32,042 nucleotides of DNA. It comes from JASGKO01 sp049840595. Its GTDB lineage: Bacteria; Verrucomicrobiota; Verrucomicrobiia; Chthoniobacterales; Chthoniobacteraceae. Within the stretch, counting starts at the first letter, position 1, and every line of letters begins with the position of its first letter. This document shows positions 15,919 to 23,182 of this stretch, in pieces. Location of the stretch: assembly GCA_049840595.1 (NCBI GenBank), contig JASGKO010000044.1, positions 1 to 32,042 of the forward strand. Reading direction: 5' to 3'. Position numbers and translations under genes: made by a program. A model generated the notes under the pieces. That model was not told where the DNA came from. It saw only the letters and a program-made list of their open reading frames with translations, and searched no databases.

Positions 15919-17991
15919 CTAGTTAAACAAAAGGTCGCTGCCTTTTTCGGCCTTCGCTTCACCACCGAGGTCGCGGGCTTGCTGAAAGGCCTCCTGGGCT
16001 TGGGTTGGTTGGTGGAGGGCGTCGTAGATTTGCGCGAGGAACAGGTAATTGCGCGGCAGGGCATTGGCGCGGGCGATGGCCTTCTTCTGCCACTCCAGCG
16101 CCGCCTGCGGGTCTTGCCGGGCCAGTTCCACGGCCGCGATGCCCTGGAAGGGTTGTGCGGAGTGGATGTCGAGTTGGGAGGCGTGCTGGAAGGCGGCGAT
16201 CGCCGCGTCCGGTTCGTTCAGCGTCAGGTGCAGTTCCCCCAGCCGCAGCCACGATTGATAGTGCCACCAGTGCGCGTTCGCGTAAGTCTGCACGACCTCC
16301 AGGGCCTCCTGCGGTCGTTTTTGTTGCTCCAGGATTGTGGCCTTGAACTCGATGAGATCCCACACTTCGGGCGTGCGCGCGATGGCTTCGTCGAGGGCTT
16401 GCCGGGCCGCGTCGGGATGCTGGGTCGCGATCTGCACCTTGGCGTAGTTCAGCGAAGCCTGCCAGGTCTTGGGAAACTCATTGGCCAGCGCGTCGCCCTT
16501 TTGCTTGTCGAGGTAGAGGTTTTTGCTGGCGAGATCGGTCCTGTGCTGCTTCGCATACACGATGCCCAGCACGATCCGGGCATTGATGTAGTCGGGGAAC
16601 TTCTGCACGGTGTCCTCGAGGATCTGCTGCGACTTCGCCAGGTTCCCGGCATAGAAATAAGCGACCGCGAGATTGGTGTGTGTGCGCGAGGTGCCCCCGC
16701 CGTTTTCAATCGTGCGGGTGTAGAAGTCGATCGGGTTCGTCCAGTCGCTCGCGCGCACCGCAGTGCGAATCGTGAGCGGGATCAGCGCCAGCCAGAGTGC
16801 CCCGACGAGCACCGGCTGCCACGCATTCCGCAGGGTAAAGACCGTCCCGACCACCAGCAGCAGGAATCCCGCGCTGGGCATGTAAATCCAGTGCTCCGCC
16901 ACCTGGGCATTGAGCGGATAGAGGTTCGAGATGGGCAGGAAGCCGATCAGAAACCAGCCGATCGCAAACCAGCGCAACCGTCGTCCCGGCCCTTTCCAGA
17001 TCGCGAGCACGATGAAGGCCAGCAGGGCCGCTGCCCCGATGAAGGTGAGGAGCCGGAAATGCGGCTGCCCCAGCCACGCCGCGTTCGTGCCGATCTTGTC
17101 GTTCATGCACAGCGTGCGGTCCATGTGCAGATTGGAGGGATAGAAAATCAGCCCCGTGTAATCGCCGAGCGCGCCGAGCGCCATCAGGCCGGGATCGCCA
17201 TTGGAAGTCGGCACCGAGGCCGCCGTCTGCGGGGGCAGCATGGCGCGCAGGCCGTAGCAGAGACTCACGGCCACCACGGCACCCACGAGACATCCGAAAC
17301 GGTCCCGCCATGAAGTCCCCTGTTGAAAAACAAACGTGAAGAACAGGAAGAGCGCGATCCAGATGATCGTGATCTCCTTCGAGCACAGCCCGAGGGTGGT
17401 GCATAGAATCGCGAGGCCGAGGCACAGCACCTGCGGGACCCGCTTTTTCTGCTGGGCGAGCGCGCGACTCTTTTCCACCAGCAGCCATGCGGTGAGCGCG
17501 AAGATACAGGCCAGGCTGTCCGCCCGCCCGGCCACATACGCGACCGCGGCATTATGAATCGGGTGGATCACCCACAGTGCCGCCGTGAGCAGAGCGAGGC
17601 CTTCGACCTTGGCCGGCTCCAGGTTTTCCCACAGGCGGGGAACCAGCACCCGCAGCAGCCGCCAGATGAGAAAGGCGCTCAGCGCGTGGTAGAAGACATT
17701 GGCGAGATGATAGCCAAAGGTGTTCTGGTCCCACAGCAGGTAGTCGAGCATGTAGGTCCAGTTCTGCACCGGGCGGTAGTAGCCCGAGAGCGCGTCGAGA
17801 AACAGGCGGTGCCGAAACACCTCGAAGAAGAAAATGGGGCTCTTGAAGAAGGGATTGCTGCCGACGAGAAATTCGTCATCCCACAGGAATTGCCCGCTGA
17901 GCGCGGGGAAATAGGCCAGCATCCCGGCTAGAAGAAAGAGCAGCAGGGCGAGCAGCCTGCGCTGGGCAAGTTGAGTGATGAGTGTTTTCAA
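15919..17991 (-). CDS. TMTC-like GT-C glycosyltransferase with C-terminal TPR repeats
   Basis: The 690-residue product begins at a TTG at 17991 (MKTLITQLAQRR); no better start is upstream. Residues 1 to about 440 form many membrane helices. The first periplasmic loop holds the acidic motif FLWDDEFLVGSNPFF and then GYYRPVQNWTYMLDYLLW and GYHLANVFYHALSAFL. That pattern is typical of bacterial relatives of the TMTC protein O-mannosyltransferases. The last 250 residues are TPR repeats (for example ARIVLGIVYAKQHRTDLASK and AAIAAFQHASQLDIHSAQP). Known relatives move a sugar from a polyprenyl-phosphate donor to protein Ser/Thr. It is followed on the other side by the pseudopilin pair. The glycosyltransferase class is well supported; acceptor and sugar are unknown. 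Confidence 0.82.
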   Translation of the reverse strand: MKTLITQLAQRRLLALLLFLLAGMLAYFPALSGQFLWDDEFLVGSNPFFKSPIFFFEVFRHRLFLDALSGYYRPVQNWTYMLDYLLWDQNTFGYHLANVFYHALSAFLIWRLLRVLVPRLWENLEPAKVEGLALLTAALWVIHPIHNAAVAYVAGRADSLACIFALTAWLLVEKSRALAQQKKRVPQVLCLGLAILCTTLGLCSKEITIIWIALFLFFTFVFQQGTSWRDRFGCLVGAVVAVSLCYGLRAMLPPQTAASVPTSNGDPGLMALGALGDYTGLIFYPSNLHMDRTLCMNDKIGTNAAWLGQPHFRLLTFIGAAALLAFIVLAIWKGPGRRLRWFAIGWFLIGFLPISNLYPLNAQVAEHWIYMPSAGFLLLVVGTVFTLRNAWQPVLVGALWLALIPLTIRTAVRASDWTNPIDFYTRTIENGGGTSRTHTNLAVAYFYAGNLAKSQQILEDTVQKFPDYINARIVLGIVYAKQHRTDLASKNLYLDKQKGDALANEFPKTWQASLNYAKVQIATQHPDAARQALDEAIARTPEVWDLIEFKATILEQQKRPQEALEVVQTYANAHWWHYQSWLRLGELHLTLNEPDAAIAAFQHASQLDIHSAQPFQGIAAVELARQDPQAALEWQKKAIARANALPRNYLFLAQIYDALHQPTQAQEAFQQARDLGGEAKAEKGSDLLFN

Positions 17992-18072
17992 GGAACTTCG
18001 TCGGGGTTTGGATCGCCTTTTAGCTTTGGATAGCGAAGGCGGCGAGGCGTTTCAATCCTGTTTTAGCGCCGG

Positions 18073-18148
18073 CTCCTGATCTTGCGCCTGCGCGATCCGC
18101 TGGCCTGGGGCAGGGTGTTTTGATCGAGCGCAGGCGCAAGACCAGGAG
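18073..18148. repeat. Imperfect inverted repeat, 25-27 bp arms
   Basis: The arms 18073-18097 and 18122-18148 are near reverse complements around CTTGCGCCTGCGC / GCGCAGGCGCAAG (13 exact bases), with a substitution and a small indel. The spacer is 24 bases. It lies between the TMTC-like gene and the first pseudopilin gene. There is no T-tract on either side, so it is not a standard terminator; a REP-like or RNA-processing hairpin is possible. Confidence 0.55.
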
Positions 18149-18166
18149 GAGGATTCCATCCGGGCA

Positions 18167-18217
18167 GAAAAATGGCATCCAGTGGTCGGGAAGGGATTCC
18201 GTCCCACTGGATGCCAT
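18167..18217 (-). terminator. Terminator hairpin after pseudopilin 1
   Basis: ATGGCATCCAGTGG (18172-18185) and CCACTGGATGCCAT (18204-18217) form a perfect 14-pair stem with an 18-base loop. On the minus strand the stem runs into TTTTT before CTGCCC, so it can serve as an intrinsic terminator 32 bases after the gene. The core CATCCAGTG is repeated in the hairpin behind pseudopilin 2. Confidence 0.78.
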
Positions 18218-18249
18218 GAATAATCAGGATCGTTGTTTGCTATTACTGG

Positions 18250-18651
18250 TTACCGGTAGGGTGACCAGAAGGAAGCGGGAGCAATATCAGAGAGGGCAGT
18301 GAAAGTGGCATCTGGCACTTTCGGGATGCTGTCCACGACCAGGGAGGTGTAAGTGTTTCCAAACAGATCCACGCCATTACTGGTGTAAAGCGGGCTGCCG
18401 GTTTTGACGTACAACTGAACCTGGCTCCAATTCAACGCCGTGCCCGGAGGCCGGCTGTATTCCACTGCGTATTCGTCGATCGCCGAATCAATCATGCGGA
18501 GGTCTTGTAACACGCGGGTGGCCTGGGAGCGCTTGCGGGCGCGCAGGTAATTGGGAACTCCAATCGAGGCCAGCATGGCAATAATCGCCATGACAATCAT
18601 GACCTCGACCAGTGTGAAACCTCTGTGGCTCCGATTCAGCTTCTGCAACAT
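18250..18651 (-). CDS. Type II secretion / type IV pilin-like pseudopilin, copy 1
   Basis: The 133-residue product is a class I pseudopilin precursor. A short basic leader ends at Gly, cleaved by prepilin peptidase before FTLVEVMIVMAIIAMLASIG, with the conserved Glu at +5. The sequence continues with VPNYLRARKRSQATRVLQDL and a small globular head ending in APASFWSPYR. It would be assembled into a periplasmic or surface fibre. No secretion ATPase, platform protein or peptidase is in the window. It is a near-identical-length tandem copy of the gene at 18812-19213. The leader DNA, coding frame and downstream hairpin are all shared in outline, so the whole cassette was duplicated. Confidence 0.9.
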   Translation of the reverse strand: MLQKLNRSHRGFTLVEVMIVMAIIAMLASIGVPNYLRARKRSQATRVLQDLRMIDSAIDEYAVEYSRPPGTALNWSQVQLYVKTGSPLYTSNGVDLFGNTYTSLVVDSIPKVPDATFTALSDIAPASFWSPYR

Positions 18652-18743
18652 GAGCTATTTAAATAAGTTTGGTTATTGTTGCTTGGGCCTCTTGCGGCTC
18701 ACAAATCTTCCAGCGGGATCGGAAGTGACTCCGCTGAAACAGT

Positions 18744-18784
18744 GACATCCAGTGACTCCCGTCAGGGTGAGTGCACTGGATGTC
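18744..18784 (-). other. Stem-loop after pseudopilin 2, homologous to the copy 1 terminator
   Basis: GACATCCAGTG (18744-18754) and CACTGGATGTC (18774-18784) form a perfect 11-pair stem. It contains the same CATCCAGTG core as the hairpin after copy 1. No T-tract follows on the minus strand, so it may be an mRNA-stabilising structure or a worn terminator that lets transcription reach copy 1. Confidence 0.6.
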
Positions 18785-18811
18785 CCATAATTTCAACTGG
18801 CTACGCTCAGC

Positions 18812-19213
18812 TTAGCGATAAGGCGACCAGAAGCTGGCCGGAGCTACGTCGGAGAGCAGGTTGTAGGTCGCGCTGCTGACCTTCGGGATCGTGTCCACCT
18901 GGAGCGGCGAGTAGGAATTGCCGAAGAGGTCATTGCCACCGCTGGTGTAGAGGGCAGTGCCAGTCTTCAGGTAGTTCTGCACGTCGGTCCAGTTGACCGT
19001 GGCACCGGAGGCCTTGTTATTTTCGATCGCATACTGGTCAACGGCGGAGTCAACCATGCGGAGGTCTTCCAGCACGCGGCTGGCCTGCGAACGCTTACGG
19101 GCACGCAGGAAGTTCGGGACGGCAATCGCTGCCAGGAGGGCGATGATAGCCACCACGATCATGATTTCAACGAGGGTAAAGCCCCCGCGCTTGCTGTTCA
19201 ATTTTTGCAACAT
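18812..19213 (-). CDS. Type II secretion / type IV pilin-like pseudopilin, copy 2
   Basis: The start is set at 19213 (MLQKLNSKRGGFTLVE), not at the longer frame to 19312, because it matches copy 1 and gives a short leader of 11 residues before Gly-Phe cleavage. Prepilin helix: FTLVEIMIVVAIIALLAAIA, with Glu+5. Then VPNFLRARKRSQASRVLEDL and a Ser/Thr/Asn-rich head (for example ENNKASGATVNWTDVQNYL) ending in APASFWSPYR as in copy 1. The product is 133 residues. It is divergent from the GT-C/TPR gene at 19305 across 91 bases. The head offers many Ser/Thr residues, which matters for the glycosylation idea in the findings. Confidence 0.9.
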   Translation of the reverse strand: MLQKLNSKRGGFTLVEIMIVVAIIALLAAIAVPNFLRARKRSQASRVLEDLRMVDSAVDQYAIENNKASGATVNWTDVQNYLKTGTALYTSGGNDLFGNSYSPLQVDTIPKVSSATYNLLSDVAPASFWSPYR

Positions 19214-19304
19214 ATCGGTATATATGAGTTTGTTTTTTGTTGGATGTGCTTCAGTCTGTGGGCCGAAGCTCAACAGAGGTAAAAGCAACCTTGATGCCAG
19301 CCGC

Positions 19305-21170
19305 ATGAACACCCTTCAAAATTCTTTATCCTCTTCCGGAGATTCCCCGGGATTCCTCCCCCGGCTGCTGCGAAATCCTTGTTTCTGGCTCGCCCTTTTG
19401 ACCTTCTCTCTGCGTCTTTATGCGTTGTTGAAGATGGGGGATTCCCGCTATCACGTTTTCGATAAAGGGGACATGAAGTTCTACAACGACTGGGCTTTAC
19501 GCATCCTCAAAGGCACCGGGACCGAGTCCCAGTCCTTCTATGGATTGCCCGGGTATGCCTACTTTCTGGCGGGGATCTATTCCGTGATCGGATTTGATCC
19601 TTTTTCGATTGGACTTCTCCAATCCCTGTCCGATGCAATTATAGTAATTCTCATTTTTACGATCTCTCTCAACATTTTTGAGAAACCTTTCGGGCGGTGG
19701 GTGGGAATTATTGCCGGGCTCGGCTGGGCATTTTTTCTCCCCAGTCAGACTTTTTCCATCGTCCTCATGCCCACCACCTGGCTGGTGCTGGTTTTTTGGG
19801 GGACGGTGCTCGTCTTATTAAAGACGGGGCAATTTTCCTACTGGCGGCCCTGGCTGCCGCTGGGGCTGCTTTTCGGGCTGACGGCAATGATGATCGCGAC
19901 CATCCTGCTGCTTATTCCCATGGTGATCTTCCGTGCCTGGTGGCTTTCCCGCTCCCTGCTCAAAACACTGGTCGCGGCAACGATCCTGCTTGCCGGAACC
20001 TATGCGGGCATGTCGCCCTGCTGGATTCACAATTACTTCTACGCCCACGAGCCTGTTCTGCTCTCCGCGCACAGCGGCATCAATTTCTACATTGGGAACA
20101 ACCCGATCGCGAATGGCTACCCCAAGATTCCCCCCGGCATGCGTGCGGGGCAGGAGGGCATGCTGAAGGACTCGATCGACCTCGCCGCCCAAGCCGCCGG
20201 GCATCCGCTTACTCACGTTCAGGTCTCCCAATACTGGTCGGCCAAGGCCAAAGACTACATTCACACGCATCCGTGGGAATGGCTGAAGCTCATGGCGACC
20301 AAGTTCCGCAATTTCTGGAACCGCTTCCAGTATGACGATCTCAGCCTCATCGTGCTGTTTCGCGAGGCAGGCATCCTGTTGCCCGGCCTGGGTTGGGGCG
20401 ACATGGCGGCACTGGCCTTACCGGGACTGATCTATGGGGCCTGGCGTTTTCCCAAGAGCCGTTGGGTGCTCGCGGCCGTGGCATTACATCTGGCGGCCCT
20501 GCTGCCCGTCTTCGTCACCGAGCGCTACCGTCTCGCGGCGGCGCCGGGGCTGCTGATTTTTGCGGCGCTGGCGGTGGTGTTGCTCTGGGATTGGCTCTCT
20601 TCCCGGAAATGGGCTCGCGCGGGTGGCATGGCGGCGGGCTGTCTGGGTGGGGCCTGGTTCGTTTCGCTGCCGGTGGGAGATTCCAGCCTCTGGGCGCTGG
20701 ATTATTATAATGTCGGCATCAAGGCCCTCGACGCGGGCGACCTCGGGCCCGCGCAAAAGGATTTGGAAACCGCCTATGGCTATGTGCGGGACAACGATGA
20801 GATCAACTTCGCCCTCGGCAACCTCTGGCTGCAAAAGGGCGACGACGAGCGTGCGAAATCATTCTACCGCCACACCATCGAGATCAATCCCCGCCACGAT
20901 CGCGCTTACAACAACCTCGCGGTGATCGCGCTGGACCAGAAATACTACGCGACCGCCGCCGGTTTTCTGGCCCGCTCGCTCAGCATCGAGCCGGGGCGGG
21001 CGCGGCCTTACTTCTTGCTGGCCCAGGCCCGGCAGGCGCTGGGCGATGTGAATGGTGCCTACCTCGCCGTGCAAAAAGCGCAGGCCCTGGAGCCGGGGAA
21101 CAAGGATTATCTCGCCCTCTTCACCCAGTTGGGGCATCAACTAGGCCACGAAGACCCACTGAAACCATGA
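19305..21170 (+). CDS. GT-C family membrane glycosyltransferase with C-terminal TPR repeats
   Basis: The ATG at 19305 (MNTLQNSLSSSGD) was chosen; the longer open frame runs antisense through the pseudopilin. The 621-residue product has about ten membrane helices. The periplasmic first loop has DKGDMKFYNDWALRILKGTG and then LPGYAYFLAGIYSVIGFDPF, the layout of ArnT/PMT-type GT-C enzymes. A second soluble segment includes HSGINFYIGNNPIANGYPK, seen in related glycosyltransferases. The last 150 residues are TPR repeats (for example INFALGNLWLQKGDDERAKS). It probably transfers a sugar from a polyprenyl-phosphate donor. It overlaps the GT2 gene by 4 bases (ATGA), which ties donor synthesis and transfer into one operon. 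Confidence 0.83.
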   Translation: MNTLQNSLSSSGDSPGFLPRLLRNPCFWLALLTFSLRLYALLKMGDSRYHVFDKGDMKFYNDWALRILKGTGTESQSFYGLPGYAYFLAGIYSVIGFDPFSIGLLQSLSDAIIVILIFTISLNIFEKPFGRWVGIIAGLGWAFFLPSQTFSIVLMPTTWLVLVFWGTVLVLLKTGQFSYWRPWLPLGLLFGLTAMMIATILLLIPMVIFRAWWLSRSLLKTLVAATILLAGTYAGMSPCWIHNYFYAHEPVLLSAHSGINFYIGNNPIANGYPKIPPGMRAGQEGMLKDSIDLAAQAAGHPLTHVQVSQYWSAKAKDYIHTHPWEWLKLMATKFRNFWNRFQYDDLSLIVLFREAGILLPGLGWGDMAALALPGLIYGAWRFPKSRWVLAAVALHLAALLPVFVTERYRLAAAPGLLIFAALAVVLLWDWLSSRKWARAGGMAAGCLGGAWFVSLPVGDSSLWALDYYNVGIKALDAGDLGPAQKDLETAYGYVRDNDEINFALGNLWLQKGDDERAKSFYRHTIEINPRHDRAYNNLAVIALDQKYYATAAGFLARSLSIEPGRARPYFLLAQARQALGDVNGAYLAVQKAQALEPGNKDYLALFTQLGHQLGHEDPLKP

Positions 21171-21919
21171 GCGACTCCGGCGACCTTTTCATCGTCATCC
21201 CGGCCTATCGGGAAAGCGAACGGCTGCCCGGGTTTCTCCGGTCGGTCTGCCGCACGCTTTCCGCCTCCTCCTATCGCTACGCCATCCTGGTGGTCGATGA
21301 CGGCTCCGGCCCCGAGGAGCAGGCCAGGCTTTCCGAGGTCGTCGCCGGTTTGCAAAAAGAAACGCCGGGGCTGCTGCCCCCGCTGCTGCTGCCGGAGAAC
21401 CACGGCAAGGGCTACGCCATTCGCGAGGGCTGGAATCGTGGCACGGGTTATAACTGGCTGGCGTTCGTGGATGCGGATGGGGCCACCAGCGCCGGCGAAC
21501 TGCTCCGGCTCTGCGAGCTGGCCCAGCTGGCCGAGCCGCACGGAGCCGTCTTTGCCTCGCGCATCAAGATGCTGGGCCGCACCGTCACCCGCTCCGCTTC
21601 CCGGCACGTGCTCGGTCGTGTCTTTGCCACGTTGGTGGGTATGGCGATCTGCCCGGCGATTTACGATTCGCAGTGCGGCTGCAAGATCATTCCCGGCCGC
21701 GCCTGGCCGCTGATTTCCGGCGAGATGCAGGAGGAGGGCTTCGCCTTCGATGTGGAATTACTGGGGCTGTTGCTCAAGCGCGGCGTGCCGGTCCGCGAGG
21801 AGCCGGTCAACTGGTTCGACCAGCCGGGCAGCCGGGTTCACCCGATCCGCGATTCCATTCGCATGGCCAAAGCGGTGCGCCGCATCCGAAAGAGACTTGG
21901 CAAAGCGCCGGGTTTATGA
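21167..21919 (+). CDS. GT2 glycosyltransferase, polyprenyl-phosphate sugar synthase type
   Basis: The 250-residue enzyme has the GT2 fold: FIVIPAYRESERLPGFLRSV, then ILVVDDGS, NHGKGYAIREGWNRG and the metal-binding FVDADGATSAGEL. The C-terminal part EEGFAFDVELLGLLLKRGVP with VREEPVNWFDQPGSRVH is typical of ALG5/DPM1-like synthases, which make dolichyl- or undecaprenyl-phosphate sugar from a nucleotide sugar on the cytoplasmic face. No membrane helices are present. It is coupled by ATGA to the upstream GT-C/TPR gene and precedes another GT-C gene by 4 bases, so it likely supplies their lipid-linked donor. Sugar identity unknown. Confidence 0.88.
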   Translation: MSDSGDLFIVIPAYRESERLPGFLRSVCRTLSASSYRYAILVVDDGSGPEEQARLSEVVAGLQKETPGLLPPLLLPENHGKGYAIREGWNRGTGYNWLAFVDADGATSAGELLRLCELAQLAEPHGAVFASRIKMLGRTVTRSASRHVLGRVFATLVGMAICPAIYDSQCGCKIIPGRAWPLISGEMQEEGFAFDVELLGLLLKRGVPVREEPVNWFDQPGSRVHPIRDSIRMAKAVRRIRKRLGKAPGL

Positions 21920-21923
21920 GCGC

Positions 21924-23178
21924 ATGTCGCAACGCGCCGCCCGCTGCATGACTCTCTTTCAAAAAATCCCCCCCCGTCTCTATCCCTGGCTCATCCTGCT
22001 CGTCGCGCTGGTCGTGCGCCTGGCCACCTTCACCGATGTGAAGCTCAATGGCTTCGACGAGCACGCCTATTTGCAATTCGCGCAGATCCTGCACCAGGAT
22101 GGACTGGATGGCATTCGCGAGGTCACCGCGAAATATTCCACCGACAAGGACCTCGCCGCCTCGCCGCTGCCGTTGCGGATCGGCTTCGTCGCCCTTGCCT
22201 CGTGGGTTTGCGATCTGGCCGGGAAATATTCGGTGGAAAATATCGCGTGGATTTCGCTCTGCGCCGGGGCGGGCTTCGTCGCGGTGGGCTATCTGCTGGT
22301 GAGCCGGGTGGTGGGAGTGACCGAGGGGCTGTTGGCCGCCGCGTTGCTGCTCGCTTCGCCGCTGGCGATCACGCTGTCCCGCCGCGCCTTGCAGGATGGG
22401 CTGGTGGCGTTCGTCACGCTTTCCATTTTGTATGTCTTTCACCAGTGCTGGCGACGGAAGCGGGTGCTCGATCCCATCCTGCTCGCGGTGCTGGTCGCGT
22501 GCGCGTTGCTGCTCAAGGAGGCGACGCTTTTCATTTACCCGAGCCTCCTGGTGGCGGGGATTTACTACCTGCGCACCAAGCCGGTCGGCGATTGGAAGAT
22601 CATTGCCGCCGCACTGGCCGTGGGGCCGCTGGTCTATCTCGCAATCACCAGCATCGTGGCGGGTGGCCTCTCCACCTACCTGCACGTCTATCGCGAGGTA
22701 CAGCGCCATGCAGTCGAAGCTGCCCTATACGATGGATTTCGGACGCGGGGCGTGGTTCCGCTATTTCGTGGATTTCCTGTTGCTGTCGCCAGTGCCGTTC
22801 CTGCTCGCGATCATGGGGATGGTCGTGCCGGCGAAAGGCGACGGGCCGCGTGAGTTAAAAGCGCTCGCGCTGCTTTACTTTCTGAGCGGCGTGCTGGTCT
22901 TTGGCTTGCTGCCCGTGCGCGCGGTGCGGGTGGTGCTCTATCTCGATGTATTCCTGCGCGCGCTCGCGTTGCTGGCGATTTTGTGGATGGGCCGGGAGAC
23001 GGCGCGCCGCACCGGGATCATCAGCAGCGCCGTGGTCGGCGTATTGCTGGTCATTACCCTCGGCAGCGATGTCTGGCAATTCTACACGCTCTTCGACGTG
23101 GCGAATGTTTATGACCCCACCACCTTCGAGCTGATTCGCGGCAACGGCTTCTGGCAGCACTGGCAGCCGCCACAGTAG
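21924..23178 (+). pseudogene. GT-C membrane glycosyltransferase, single frameshift
   Basis: Two frames together give one membrane protein of about 417 residues. The first, from 21924 (or ATG 21948, MTLFQKIPPRLYPWLI), has the first-loop acidic motif VKLNGFDEHAYLQFAQIL. Helices and LLLKEATLFIYPSLLVAGI follow, an order usual in PMT_2/ArnT-like enzymes. It reads on to 22853 with nonsense after about 22700. From 22708 the +1 frame continues with MQSKLPYTMDFGRGAWFRYF and helical segments to the stop at 23178. One extra base near 22700-22708 explains the break. As read, the protein loses its last third. Whether this is a real lesion, a phase-variable state or a sequence error cannot be told. It belongs to the operon with the GT2 gene. 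Confidence 0.72.
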
Positions 23179-23182
23179 CGAC

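Noticed and set aside
15871..17313. 480-codon plus-strand open frame
   Set aside because: It is antisense to the TPR and membrane part of the TMTC-like gene and shows no domain.
19214..19312. N-terminal extension of pseudopilin 2 up to 19312
   Set aside because: It would put 33 residues before the prepilin leader and is absent in copy 1; the ATG at 19213 gives the normal leader.
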